Below, in pieces: positions 26,391-35,506 of a stretch of 64,000 nucleotides of DNA; within the stretch, counting starts at the first letter, position 1; each line of letters opens with the position of its first letter. Origin of the DNA: Candidatus Sumerlaeota bacterium (lineage in GTDB: Bacteria > Sumerlaeota > Sumerlaeia > JAFGJS01); contig JAFGJS010000137.1 in NCBI GenBank assembly GCA_016928995.1, forward strand, positions 31,760 through 95,759, given 5' to 3'. Position numbers and translations under genes: made by a program. Under the pieces are notes generated by a model. It was given only the letters and a program-made list of their open reading frames with translations, searched no databases and was not told the DNA's origin.

Positions 26391-27857
26391 ATGAAACGTT
26401 TGGTTTTTTCGCTCTACGCCGCGCTGGCGTTGAGCGCTGTGGGGAGCATGCAAGCCGCAACGCAAGATCCGCGTGTGGCTTTGGAAGGGAAGGTTGTCGA
26501 GTGGGCCGGGAGCGGCCCCAACACTGCATTCGTCGTGATTGATTTCGACGCTTCCACCACCGGTTCCGCCGAATTCGCCTTCGGCGTACAGTTCACCAGC
26601 CCAACGATCACCGGAATAGAGGCGCTGGAAATCCTGGCCGACGCCACGAGCGTGGAATTGACCAGCACAGTGTACAGTTTCGGAACATCAATTGACGCCA
26701 TCGAATACACCCGCGACGGCGAGACCTACTATCGCACTTACGCCTATGATTACAGCGAGTTCTGGAATTACTACGCCAGCGCGGATTCCGGCGTCACGTG
26801 GGAAATGTGCAGCATCGGCGCCTCCGACCGCATCCTGAGCGATGGCGATGTGGATGGATGGCATTATGACGCATGGGGCGCGTCGCCACCGAATGGACCG
26901 CGCGTCTTACCCGCGTCCACGCTGCCCTTGGAGCGCGAGGTGGTGGAATGGGCCGGCTGCGGCGAGCGTTCGGCGTTCGTCGTGGTCGATTTTGATTTAT
27001 CCACCACGGATTCGGTTGAGTTCGTCTTTGGCGTGAATTTCACCAGCCCGACGATCACCGGCGCCGAGGCGCTGCACATCCTGCACGCGGAAACCAGTTT
27101 GCGCGTGACAGGCACCTCTTATGGCTATGATACGTTCGTTGATTCCATCGAATACACGCACAACGGCGAAACGTACGTCAGCACAGGGACATTGGCGGAT
27201 GAGACGTACTGGGCGATCAACAACATGCGCGGAGCGGATGAGTGGGCTTATGCCAGCACCGGCATCGAGGGACGCACGTTGCATCATGGCGATGTGGATG
27301 GCTATCAATTCCTGGGGTGGTACGACTTTTCCACCGGACCGAACGGACCTGTGACCGGCGATCCGCCGCAAGACATACTTGTCACTGATGCCATCGACTG
27401 GGTGGGCGCGGGCGAGCGCGTGGGTTACGTGGTCATTGACTTCGACAAGTCCACAACCGACTCGCGCGAATTTGTGTTTGGCGTGCGTTTCGATTGTCCG
27501 ACGATCACGGGCGAGGATGCGCTGCAGTTGTTGATGGATGAAGCCGGACTGGAGATCACCAGCACGACCTATTCATTCGGCACATTCATCGACAGCGTCA
27601 CTTACGAATACGAAGGCGAGACATACACGGCGACCGGCAGCTTCGCGACATCGACGTATTGGTCGGCCTGGATTAGCCGCGATTATGGCGCGGCATGGGA
27701 TTACGGTTTGGTCGGCATCAGCGACCGGATGTTCCATCATGCGGATGTAGATGGGTATCAATTCCTGGGCTACTCCGACTTCACATCCGGTCCGAACGGT
27801 CCGCGTCAGCTGCCGCCAGTCGTAACACGAGCCAGGATCTGGCGCTGGTATGAATAG
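26391..27857 (+). CDS. Secreted protein with three tandem copies of one domain, under B12 riboswitch control
   Basis: 488 residues from ATG 26391, supported by GAGGAG 8 bases upstream and a signal peptide (MKRLVFSLYAALALSAVGSM, cleaved near QAATQ). Three repeats of about 150 residues start at Trp38, Trp187 and Trp337. Each has W(A/V)GxGxxxxFVVIDFDxSTT, FGVxFxxPTITGxxAL, a SFGTxIDS/I-EY strand, a YW motif, and ends DGDVDGW or HADVDGYQFLGY with GPNGPR. It resembles repeat domains I recall in planctomycete and verrucomicrobial surface proteins near B12 transport genes. It may capture or carry cobalamin or another corrinoid, but this is inferred only from the riboswitch. It ends with RIWRWYE. Confidence 0.85.
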   Translation: MKRLVFSLYAALALSAVGSMQAATQDPRVALEGKVVEWAGSGPNTAFVVIDFDASTTGSAEFAFGVQFTSPTITGIEALEILADATSVELTSTVYSFGTSIDAIEYTRDGETYYRTYAYDYSEFWNYYASADSGVTWEMCSIGASDRILSDGDVDGWHYDAWGASPPNGPRVLPASTLPLEREVVEWAGCGERSAFVVVDFDLSTTDSVEFVFGVNFTSPTITGAEALHILHAETSLRVTGTSYGYDTFVDSIEYTHNGETYVSTGTLADETYWAINNMRGADEWAYASTGIEGRTLHHGDVDGYQFLGWYDFSTGPNGPVTGDPPQDILVTDAIDWVGAGERVGYVVIDFDKSTTDSREFVFGVRFDCPTITGEDALQLLMDEAGLEITSTTYSFGTFIDSVTYEYEGETYTATGSFATSTYWSAWISRDYGAAWDYGLVGISDRMFHHADVDGYQFLGYSDFTSGPNGPRQLPPVVTRARIWRWYE

Positions 27858-27900
27858 CCAGCTTGAGCGAAGTGTGTTGTAAGACACGATCCTTCTTCCG

Positions 27901-27938
27901 GGCAATTGTCAATTGTCCATTGGCAATTGACAATTGTC
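27901..27938. repeat. Perfect inverted repeat, CAATTG-type
   Basis: Arms caattgtcaattg (27903-27915) and caattgacaattg (27924-27936) pair perfectly over 13 bases, with two more pairs outside, around the loop tccattgg. It is not followed by a T-run, so it is a poor terminator. A similar element is at 48648-48688. Confidence 0.75.
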
Positions 27939-27968
27939 GCGGATGAAGACTGCAAGCGAGGAGTTCAA

Positions 27969-29339
27969 ATGATGTTATATGGGAACTACAGAATGAAGCG
28001 GCAGATAATCGGTCTTGTTTTGGCGGCGCTTGCACAGTTGATGTTCTGCATGCTTTCCGCGCGTGGTGACTATGAATTCATTATGCCACAACGCCTGACT
28101 GATGCATCCGAGAATTACCAACTCTCGCGTTGCGCCAACGGCCAGTTGGGATTCGACACCAGCGGCACGCTGCACATGACCTACTGGTCCGGCGGCGCCA
28201 GCGCGTCGGAAGCCGATCCATCCTACGTTTATTATCGCTCGATGGACGCGAACGGCGAACTGAGCGTGGCGGAAAGCATTGCCGGTTCGGGCGGCGGCAC
28301 GTACATCGGCGGCCGCCAGCCGTCGCTCGCGCTCGACGCGGACGGCGGCGTGTGGATCGTCTGGCACGATCATCGCCACACGTCTTCGGCCACGGGCGAC
28401 AACAACATCAACAACATCGAAATTTACGCGGACCATAAACCAGCGGGCGGCTCGTTTCTTGCGGATGATCTGCGGTTGACGAATTCGAGCGCTTCACACT
28501 CCGGCGACAACGGCTATGCGCCGCGCATTGTTGCACATCCCTCCGGCGCGCTTAGCGTCGCGTGGTATGATTTCAATTTCAGCGCGACGGGCGAAGTATC
28601 GGATCTGTGCTTAAAGACAGGAATGGCGGCGGACGGATTCGATCTCAGCGAGACTATGAGCGAGATGCGGTTGACGAACTTCAATGATCGTGACGGCGAT
28701 CCATCGTATACCGTGCCGGATCTTTGCGTGACGCCAGACGGCTCGCGGCATCTGGTCTGGGGCAGTGATTTTCTGGCCGGTGGCGATCTGTATTACGGCG
28801 TCGCGACTTCCGGCTCCATGACCTTGAGCGAAACAGTGCTGGCAACCGGTGCGTGGGATTTTTTTGATCCGGCGCACATCGCCGCTGCGCCCAATGGCGA
28901 TGTGTGGATCGCATACGGCGATCAGACGGCCAATGGTGGAGCGGCGGAGAACGTCGTGTTGTTGCGCAAACGGGCCGGGGAGGCGTCCTTCGATCCGCCG
29001 GTCACACTGTTTGCCGCTTCCGCCCGGCAGTACGCGCCGGACATCGAGATCGACGCGGACGGCATCGCGCACGTGGTATGGATCGACCGGCGCGACGGAC
29101 GTGATGTGTATTACGCCCGGCTCGACACGGCGACGAATGAGATTCTATCGGCGCGAGCGCTGACTACCTATGACGGCAATTGGGAACGTCCTAGCATCGC
29201 GCTGGACGCCGCCGGAAGTCCGGCAGTGTTGTACGAGGAAAACATCGACCTGGATCACGGTGACATCTGGCTGGTTCGCGTCAAGGCGTCCGTCCAAATG
29301 ACCGGCGCGGATTCACGCTTATGGGAATGCTATGAATAA
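27969..29339 (+). CDS. Secreted beta-propeller (sialidase/BNR-like) protein
   Basis: 456 residues. GAGGAG at 27958-27963 favours ATG 27969 or 27972. A hydrophobic segment at about 10-30 (IIGLVLAALAQLMFCML) is the signal peptide. Propeller-type repeats are seen: QPSLALDADGGVWIVWHDHR, APRIVAHPSGALSVAWYDF, PDLCVTPDGSRHLVWGSD, AHIAAAPNGDVWIAYGDQ, PDIEIDADGIAHVVWIDRRD and RPSIALDAAGSPAVLYEE. These six Asp-box-like blades suggest a six-bladed sialidase-type fold, but no sialidase arginine triad can be assigned by eye. It ends with RLWECYE, like the ending of the preceding gene, and overlaps the next gene by 8 bases. Confidence 0.75.
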   Translation: MMLYGNYRMKRQIIGLVLAALAQLMFCMLSARGDYEFIMPQRLTDASENYQLSRCANGQLGFDTSGTLHMTYWSGGASASEADPSYVYYRSMDANGELSVAESIAGSGGGTYIGGRQPSLALDADGGVWIVWHDHRHTSSATGDNNINNIEIYADHKPAGGSFLADDLRLTNSSASHSGDNGYAPRIVAHPSGALSVAWYDFNFSATGEVSDLCLKTGMAADGFDLSETMSEMRLTNFNDRDGDPSYTVPDLCVTPDGSRHLVWGSDFLAGGDLYYGVATSGSMTLSETVLATGAWDFFDPAHIAAAPNGDVWIAYGDQTANGGAAENVVLLRKRAGEASFDPPVTLFAASARQYAPDIEIDADGIAHVVWIDRRDGRDVYYARLDTATNEILSARALTTYDGNWERPSIALDAAGSPAVLYEENIDLDHGDIWLVRVKASVQMTGADSRLWECYE

Positions 29340-30012
29340 CTCGCGCGCACATGGCTTCACTTTGCTCGAACTGCTGGTGGTCGTGCTGATCATCGGCATC
29401 CTGGCGCTGATCATTTCGTTCAACATGCGCGTGGCGGTCGAGCGCGCCTGGAAGGCGTCCGACGCGGCGAACCTGCACACGCTCGCCGCGGCTTTGCAGA
29501 CGTATTACATGGATCACGGCGAGCTGCCGCTGGGCGATCACGAAGCCGGACCGTTCATGTCGCACACGCCGGATTTCGACCAGGTGGGCAACGGTCCGGC
29601 GGGCGGCGGATCGTGGGACGGCGTGCCGTGGCTGCTGTATGAATACGGCTACGTGAGCAGCTGGACGGTTTTCTTCAACCCGAAGTATCTGCGCCGGCTG
29701 GATTGTCCACAGACGATTCGCGGCGGCTATCCGCGCTTCCATAATTTCCGCTACGCATACAACAGCGCCAACGCCTCGGCCGGGGGGCATGCGGGCGGTT
29801 CGGGCGACATCATGAGCGGCGAAACCTGGCTCTTGCGCGACATCTGGATCGGTCCGCGCGACGGTTTTTACGCCGCCAATTATCCCGGCTATCCCGCCGA
29901 CTACGAATACCCCTGGGGCGAAGGCGAATACGAAAACAAGCTCGAGCACGCCGTCTATGCCGACCTCGCCGTCCGCCTCGTCATCGGCGGCACTGACGAA
30001 CGCGTGGAGTGA
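29332..30012 (+). CDS. Type II secretion pseudopilin-like protein
   Basis: 226 residues. The N-terminus has the prepilin cleavage site G|FTLLELLVVVLIIGILALII with Glu at position 5 of the mature helix. It continues with EALxxA-type coil (WKASDAANLHTLAAALQTYY MDH), which is typical of GspG-like proteins in these phyla. The remainder is a Tyr/Gly/Trp-rich body (FHNFRYAYNSANAS, PGYPADYEYPWGEGEYENK). It overlaps the preceding gene by 8 bases, so it belongs to the riboswitch-led unit if that is one transcript. It is longer than ordinary GspG and probably not the major pseudopilin of the secretion machine. Confidence 0.85.
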   Translation: MNNSRAHGFTLLELLVVVLIIGILALIISFNMRVAVERAWKASDAANLHTLAAALQTYYMDHGELPLGDHEAGPFMSHTPDFDQVGNGPAGGGSWDGVPWLLYEYGYVSSWTVFFNPKYLRRLDCPQTIRGGYPRFHNFRYAYNSANASAGGHAGGSGDIMSGETWLLRDIWIGPRDGFYAANYPGYPADYEYPWGEGEYENKLEHAVYADLAVRLVIGGTDERVE

Positions 30013-30038
30013 ATATCTGAGATTGATTTGCAGATGTA

Positions 30039-30872
30039 CTATTTTTTGGATGCGCCTTCCTGAATTTTCACCGGCATGGGCTCCGTGGCGGAGCCGGCGT
30101 AGAGCGAGAGGTGCGGGAAGGGAATTTCGATGCCTTCCTGGTCGAAGCGTTCCTTGATGGCGATGATCATTTCGTTCTTGGTGTTCAGCCAGTTCTCCTT
30201 GGCCGTCCAGACAGTCAGCAGCATGTCGATGGACGAGGAGCCGTAGCCCGTGAAGATGACTTGCGGCGCAGGCTCTTCGAGCGATTGCGGGAAGTGATGC
30301 GCCACTTCCAGCAAAACGTCACGCACGCGGCGCAGATCTTCCTTGTATGCCACGCCGACGTTGATGTCCACGCGGCGAATGGGAAACCTGGTGGCTGTGG
30401 TGACTTGAGTTTTGAGAATGGTTTCGTTCGGAATGCGCACGAACTTGTTGTCAAATTGGCGCAATTTAACCGAGAGCGCGTCGATGGAAAGCACGACGCC
30501 GGTGACGCCGTCGACAGTGATGACATCGCCCACGACAAAGGGCTTTTCCACGACGAGAAACAGGCCGCTGATCAGGTTGCTCAGCGTGGTCTGAGCGGCG
30601 AAGCCGATGGCGACTCCGGCGATGCCCGCCGCGCCGAGGATGTGCACGAGCTCGAAGCCTAATTCTCCCAGCACGGAGATGCCGATCAGCGCCATGCCGC
30701 CATAGACGATCAATTTATTGACGATCAGGCCGTGCTGAGGGGAGTAATGCTTGGAGCAGTAGCGCTGCGAAAATTGTCCCAACCAGATGATCAGCGGGAT
30801 GCCCAGCAGGATCCACGAGGCGATTCGCAGCACATGCGCGTTTTGGATTGCCATTTCTTTCAAGATGTCCAT
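30039..30872 (-). CDS. mscS: Small-conductance mechanosensitive channel (MscS)
   Basis: 277 residues. Two to three N-terminal helices are followed by the pore-lining helix and beta domain: ILGAAGIAGVAIGFAAQTTL, SNLISGLFLVVEKPFVVGDV, and ITVDGVTGVVLSIDALSVKL. VRIPNETILKTQV and RRVDINVGVAYKEDL complete the MscS signature. It opens under membrane tension to let solutes out in a hypoosmotic shock. It is directly downstream (23 bases) of a DUF432-like gene, and both are on the minus strand. Confidence 0.94.
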   Translation of the reverse strand: MDILKEMAIQNAHVLRIASWILLGIPLIIWLGQFSQRYCSKHYSPQHGLIVNKLIVYGGMALIGISVLGELGFELVHILGAAGIAGVAIGFAAQTTLSNLISGLFLVVEKPFVVGDVITVDGVTGVVLSIDALSVKLRQFDNKFVRIPNETILKTQVTTATRFPIRRVDINVGVAYKEDLRRVRDVLLEVAHHFPQSLEEPAPQVIFTGYGSSSIDMLLTVWTAKENWLNTKNEMIIAIKERFDQEGIEIPFPHLSLYAGSATEPMPVKIQEGASKK

Positions 30873-30895
30873 GTCAAAACCTTTGGCGGTCTGTC

Positions 30896-31720
30896 TTAAT
30901 CAAATCCAGTGATCTGGCGCATGGAATCAACCGCGCGGACAAAGAGGTTGCTGCGGCTGGGATCGCGCGGACCGCAGATTTTTATGGCTTTTGGCGCGGC
31001 GGCAGGAGGTTTGCCCGCGGCGGTGATTTGGCTCGATCCATCGCTGCTTTGCAGCCGCACTGTCGTCTCGTCGGACCAGAGTTGATTTTCCATTTGATAT
31101 AGCGAAAGTCCGCGCACGCGCAAACAGATTTTTTCCACGGTCAGCTCGGCGTCGGTTTCGTTGATGATTTTCACCGGGCAGATGGCCAGGTGCGTCTTGT
31201 TTGGATTGATCTCGCATTCTGTCCGTGCGCTGGAACTGATCCAGAAGCATAACTCGCCGTGGAAGAAGTCGCCGAACCAGGTGTCGGAAAGTATGACCGT
31301 GGCGATTTCGACGATCTTTTTCTCGCCGGGCGATACGGCCGCCAGGCAAATCCAAACCGGGCAGCGGACATAAACCTGCGACTGCGCGCCGGCCGGTAGA
31401 ATAAAAGCGTGCTCCGGTTTGACGACGACAGGCCGATCCGGAAAGTGCGGAGAAAAACGAAGGGCTTTGAATGCATTCGTGCGCCAGCGTTTCCATTCCG
31501 CATCGTCCTTGCCGACGACTGCATTTGAACCGGGCGGCAAAGATTTGCCGGAATTGTCGAGTGGATCGTGTTCGTACCAATGGCGAAGCCAGAAGTCGTC
31601 GCCGTCCCTGCGGCATTCCAGCCGCAGGTCGCCGCATTGCCAAGATTGCGTCACGTTATCATCCAGCGCAATGTCGCTCCAGGGACCGATGTCCAACGAT
31701 TCTTTCGGTTTTAATTTCAT
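30896..31720 (-). CDS. DUF432-like protein of unknown function
   Basis: 274 residues with no signal peptide or membrane helix. The middle has RPVVVKPEHAFILPAGAQSQ and VYVRCPVWICLAAVSP, then SDTWFGDFFHGELCFWISSS and NETDAELTVEKICLRV, a largely beta pattern. From memory this fits DUF432, a family often encoded beside MscS channels; here it is 23 bases before mscS. It could be a partner of the channel, but that is inferred only from position. Confidence 0.5.
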   Translation of the reverse strand: MKLKPKESLDIGPWSDIALDDNVTQSWQCGDLRLECRRDGDDFWLRHWYEHDPLDNSGKSLPPGSNAVVGKDDAEWKRWRTNAFKALRFSPHFPDRPVVVKPEHAFILPAGAQSQVYVRCPVWICLAAVSPGEKKIVEIATVILSDTWFGDFFHGELCFWISSSARTECEINPNKTHLAICPVKIINETDAELTVEKICLRVRGLSLYQMENQLWSDETTVRLQSSDGSSQITAAGKPPAAAPKAIKICGPRDPSRSNLFVRAVDSMRQITGFD

Positions 31721-31946
31721 GTTTTATCAGTCCGACTTATATCGCGTTTTTCAGCATTTCAATGCCAATAAACTATATGTCATCCGGGAGATGGAATTTC
31801 ATAAAAAAAATACAGAAAGCTAATGCATATGGCCAATGTCAATATCACCAATAGTGTTGTGACGAAGACTTCTGTTTTTCTTCGTTTTTTTTCGCGAAGC
31901 AACCGATGATCGATTGGAGATTCCACAGCGCTTCTCCATTTGAATA

Positions 31947-32612
31947 TCATTCCAGCATTTTTACCATGGCCTGGATCGCGCTGGCGATGCTTGCGTTGAG
32001 TTCAACGAGATTTTTCGCCAGCATGTAAGCCGGCGTGGTGACGATTTTGTTTTTCGCGTCGATATGCACATCGGCTGCGCTGTTTTTCAAGATATGCTTC
32101 GCGCCTACGCTTTCGATCACTTCGGCCGCTCCGCCTTCGTTGCCGATGGTGACTTCAGGCGACGCGGAGGCAAGCGCCTTGGCCACGACGACCGGCGCGA
32201 TGCAGAGCGCGCAAATCGGCTTGCCGGCCGCGTGCATGGCTTGGAGCAAGGTCTCGACTTCCGGCAGCACGGTCATCTCATGGCCTTTGAAATCAAAGTC
32301 GCAGAGGTTCTTCGCCGCGCCGAATCCGCCGGGCAGTACAAGCGCGTCGAGTGAATCCGAGGAGACGTCAGCGAGCGATTTGATTTTACCGCGGGCGATG
32401 CGCGCGGATTCGGCGAGCATGCCGCGCTTTTCGCCTTCGACCGGCTCGCCCGTCAGGTGATCGACGACATGCGCCTGGTCGTGATCCGGCGCGATGCAGA
32501 CGGTATCGCAGCCGGACTGTTGCAGCGCGAGGAGCGTCAGCACGGTTTCGTGAATTTCAGCGCCATCCATCACGCCGCAGCCGGAAAGCAGCACTCCAAC
32601 TTGATGCGCCAT
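31947..32612 (-). CDS. elbB: ElbB, isoprenoid biosynthesis glyoxalase (DJ-1/PfpI superfamily)
   Basis: 221 residues. It starts with VGVLLSGCGVMDGAEIHETV and has DALVLPGGFGAAKNLCDFDF and GKPICALCIAPVVVAKAL, where the Cys after ICAL is the nucleophile-elbow cysteine of the DJ-1/PfpI superfamily. ELGxxH-type end is replaced by the usual ElbB tail TPAYMLAKNLVELNASIASA. E. coli ElbB has weak glyoxalase activity and was named for an effect on isoprenoid synthesis. It stands alone between DUF432 and the hybrid kinase. Confidence 0.93.
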   Translation of the reverse strand: MAHQVGVLLSGCGVMDGAEIHETVLTLLALQQSGCDTVCIAPDHDQAHVVDHLTGEPVEGEKRGMLAESARIARGKIKSLADVSSDSLDALVLPGGFGAAKNLCDFDFKGHEMTVLPEVETLLQAMHAAGKPICALCIAPVVVAKALASASPEVTIGNEGGAAEVIESVGAKHILKNSAADVHIDAKNKIVTTPAYMLAKNLVELNASIASAIQAMVKMLE

Positions 32613-32773
32613 GACAACCCTCCAGTTTCAATGTTTGCGATGGATGGATCCAAACACAGCGATGCGTGCATGTCTAGTCTGATGGTTGCGGAAGCAAATA
32701 AAAAGGAAGCGCGCGATCATTGTGTGTTCAAGATGGATCGGCGTGACTGAAGGCTGATACGGCCGTCGTTGTG

Positions 32774-35506
32774 TCAGTTGTTTTCCTTGGTTAGTTCAGC
32801 GCTGAAGATGTTGAGCGTTTCTTCAAACAGGTTTTTAAGTTTCTCGAACTGTTCGTCCAGCATTTCGATGTTTCCGCTTTTTCCTGCTTTTTCAAATTCA
32901 TAGGCAAGTTCACGGATTTGCGTGGCGCCGACGTTGCCCGATCCGCCTTTGAGCGTATGCGCGATGGCGTTCACCGCCGCGGCGTCCTTGCGTTGCAGGG
33001 CATCGTGCAATTCCTCCAGTTGTATCTGCGCCTGTTCGCGGTACAGATCAATGAGTTCCCGTTTGAATTCGGCGTCGCCATCGCAAACGGCGTCCAGGTG
33101 CTCCAGATCGATCAGCTGTTGCATGGGAAGGCCTCCTTGTGGACCGATGTTTTTCGGCGGAGCGACTTTTTTGCGCGCCCAGCGCTTGATCATCAGGCAA
33201 AGATCAACCGGCTGCACCGGCTTGCTGATGTAATCATTCATTCCCGCATTGATGCATTTTTCCCGGTCGCCTTTCATCGCGTTGGCGGTCATCGCGATGA
33301 TCGGGACATGCGGATGATCGCCTTCCAGCCAGCGGATGGCGCTTGTCGCTTCATATCCGTCGAGCACTGGCATCTGGACGTCCATCAGGATGATGTCATA
33401 GGATTTTTTCTGAGCCGCTTCGACGGCTTCGCGTCCGTTCGACACGGCGTCGGCGTGGAATCCGTATTTCGCGAGGATTTTCAGCGCGACTTTTTGATTC
33501 ACGATGTTGTCTTCAGCCAGCAAGATCTGGACGTCGCTTTCATCAGTAATCTCTTGTTCTTTGAGGCTGTGTTTCGTCACAAGCCTTGGCTGGGGCGGTT
33601 TTTCCGCTTCAGGCACATCGAGCAACACTTCCGAGAGGGCGTCGAAGAGCTGCGATTGCCGCACCGGCTTGGTGAGATAGGCGTTGCATCCGATTTTCAG
33701 AAATTTATTCGCGTCGCCGCGATGTCCGACGGAGGTGAGCAGCAGGATGCGTAAGTCATCGAACTGCTTTTGCCGGCGGATCGTACGGGCGACCGTTTCG
33801 CCGTCCATTTCGGGCATCTGATAGTCCAGCATCAGGGCGTCATAGGGCGTATTGTTGTTGATCGCCTCTGCGAGTATCTGGATGCCTGCCTCTCCGCTGT
33901 TCGTGGAATGCACTTCACAACTGTAGGCATGCAGGATTCTTTCCAGCACTCGGCAGTTGGTTTCATTGTCATCGATGACCAGAATGCGGGAACCGCGGAT
34001 GTCCTGTCTCAATTTTGTGATATTGCCGGCCGCCGCGGCGTGCTCGGCAAGCAGCGGAATTTCGAAACTGAAACGGCTGCCTTTGCCGGTTTGGCTATGT
34101 AATTCAATTCTGCCGCCCATGAGCTCGACAAGGCGTTTGGAGATGGTCAGCCCCAGGCCAGTGCCTCCGTATTTCCGGGTCGTGCTGCCGTCGGCCTGGG
34201 TGAAGCTTTCGAATATCGCATGTTGACGTTCCGGCGGGATTCCAATGCCAGTGTCTTCGACGGAGAAGCGGACATGAACGATGTTGCCGGAGTGCTTGGC
34301 GATCTCGACGCGAATGTCGATGTTGCCGTTTTCGGTGAATTTGACTGCGTTTCCGGTCAGGTTGAGCAGGATTTGACGAATGCGTTCCGGATCGCCCTGC
34401 ACGCTGATGCTCGCGCTGGGATCCACATAGCACGTCAGCTCCAGTCCTTTTTCATGCACCTTGGCAGCCATTAAATCAGCCACACTTTCGACGAGATAGC
34501 TGAGCTGGAACGGGATGCATTCTATGTCGAGCCGGCCGGATTCAATCTTGGAGAAGTCGAGGATGTCATTGATCAACGTGAGCAACGAGTTGCCGGCGCT
34601 GCGGACGGTTTCGACGGAGTCGCGCTGCTCGGCGTCCAGCTCGGTGTCGAGAAGCAGGCCGGTCATGCCGATCACGGCGTTCATCGGCGTGCGGATTTCA
34701 TGGCTCATATTCGCCAGAAACTCCGTCTTCGTGCGGGCGGCTTCCTCGGCGATGTCCTTGGCTTGGTTGAGCTCGGCATAGGATTGGGAGAGACGCTGCA
34801 TCATGTCATTGAATGATTCCGCGAGTTCTTGTATCTCGTCGTTGGTGTTGATCGACACCGTTTGCGTCAGATCGCCGATAGCGGCGTTGCGCGTCACGGT
34901 GTTGAGCTTTTGGATCGGCAGGGTGAGCCTGCGCGCCGCGACGATGGAAAGCAAGATCCCGACGATCAGGCAAAGGACCGCGGCCCAGGCAGCGCTGATG
35001 TAGATTTCCCTGAGTTCCCTATAATAGGCGTCCAGCGACAGTCCGATTTTCATCCAGCCCCATTTAATCCCGAGATAGACGAAGGGATAAGTGTAGATAT
35101 ACACTTTTGTGTTGAATGGCTCGCCTTCATGAAATTCACCGCGGTTTTCAGTATTAATGGTCGGCAATTGTCCAGATTCCAGGTCTTCCTGAATCCATCC
35201 ATCCTTCAAGTGCGTCAAGGCGAATCCGTCTTTGCGGATGATCTGCACCATGACGATATTTTCACGGCGGTTGACGACCGATTGGCAGTGATCGATCACG
35301 TTCACATAGTCTTCGGTGACCACTCCTTCGGCTGTCACTTGATCGATCGACACGGCGATGGATTGCGCGAGCGTGTCCAGGATTTCAATGACTTCATCAT
35401 GCTGGCGAATAATGAGCAGGGACACGAAAGCGAAGACCGTCACCGTCATGATGAGGATGGAAAACAGACAGATGCGGCTGAAGATGGAGTGCTTGTATCG
35501 AATCAT
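32774..35506 (-). CDS. Hybrid sensor histidine kinase with two receiver domains and an HPt domain
   Basis: 910 residues. Order: membrane helix 12-32, periplasmic part of about 130 residues, second helix near 165-190, HAMP ([20 protein letters not shown]), HisKA with His269 ([18 protein letters not shown]), ATPase domain ([31 protein letters not shown]), receiver 1 with Asp561 ([12 protein letters not shown]), receiver 2 with Asp709 ([12 protein letters not shown]) and HPt with His850 ([13 protein letters not shown]). It is the last gene of a unit with two PhnD-type binding proteins and a TolC-like lipoprotein, and its start overlaps the previous stop by 4 bases. The output response regulator is not in the window. 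Confidence 0.94.
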   Translation of the reverse strand: MIRYKHSIFSRICLFSILIMTVTVFAFVSLLIIRQHDEVIEILDTLAQSIAVSIDQVTAEGVVTEDYVNVIDHCQSVVNRRENIVMVQIIRKDGFALTHLKDGWIQEDLESGQLPTINTENRGEFHEGEPFNTKVYIYTYPFVYLGIKWGWMKIGLSLDAYYRELREIYISAAWAAVLCLIVGILLSIVAARRLTLPIQKLNTVTRNAAIGDLTQTVSINTNDEIQELAESFNDMMQRLSQSYAELNQAKDIAEEAARTKTEFLANMSHEIRTPMNAVIGMTGLLLDTELDAEQRDSVETVRSAGNSLLTLINDILDFSKIESGRLDIECIPFQLSYLVESVADLMAAKVHEKGLELTCYVDPSASISVQGDPERIRQILLNLTGNAVKFTENGNIDIRVEIAKHSGNIVHVRFSVEDTGIGIPPERQHAIFESFTQADGSTTRKYGGTGLGLTISKRLVELMGGRIELHSQTGKGSRFSFEIPLLAEHAAAAGNITKLRQDIRGSRILVIDDNETNCRVLERILHAYSCEVHSTNSGEAGIQILAEAINNNTPYDALMLDYQMPEMDGETVARTIRRQKQFDDLRILLLTSVGHRGDANKFLKIGCNAYLTKPVRQSQLFDALSEVLLDVPEAEKPPQPRLVTKHSLKEQEITDESDVQILLAEDNIVNQKVALKILAKYGFHADAVSNGREAVEAAQKKSYDIILMDVQMPVLDGYEATSAIRWLEGDHPHVPIIAMTANAMKGDREKCINAGMNDYISKPVQPVDLCLMIKRWARKKVAPPKNIGPQGGLPMQQLIDLEHLDAVCDGDAEFKRELIDLYREQAQIQLEELHDALQRKDAAAVNAIAHTLKGGSGNVGATQIRELAYEFEKAGKSGNIEMLDEQFEKLKNLFEETLNIFSAELTKENN

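Noticed and set aside
25905-26529. Minus-strand frames over the region before the triple-repeat gene
   Set aside because: They cover the cobalamin riboswitch and leader on the plus strand; their peptides look like antisense of structured RNA and have no family features.
27901-27938. CAATTG inverted repeat as a terminator of the triple-repeat gene
   Set aside because: There is no T-run on either side and the next gene follows closely; it is better listed as a repeat.
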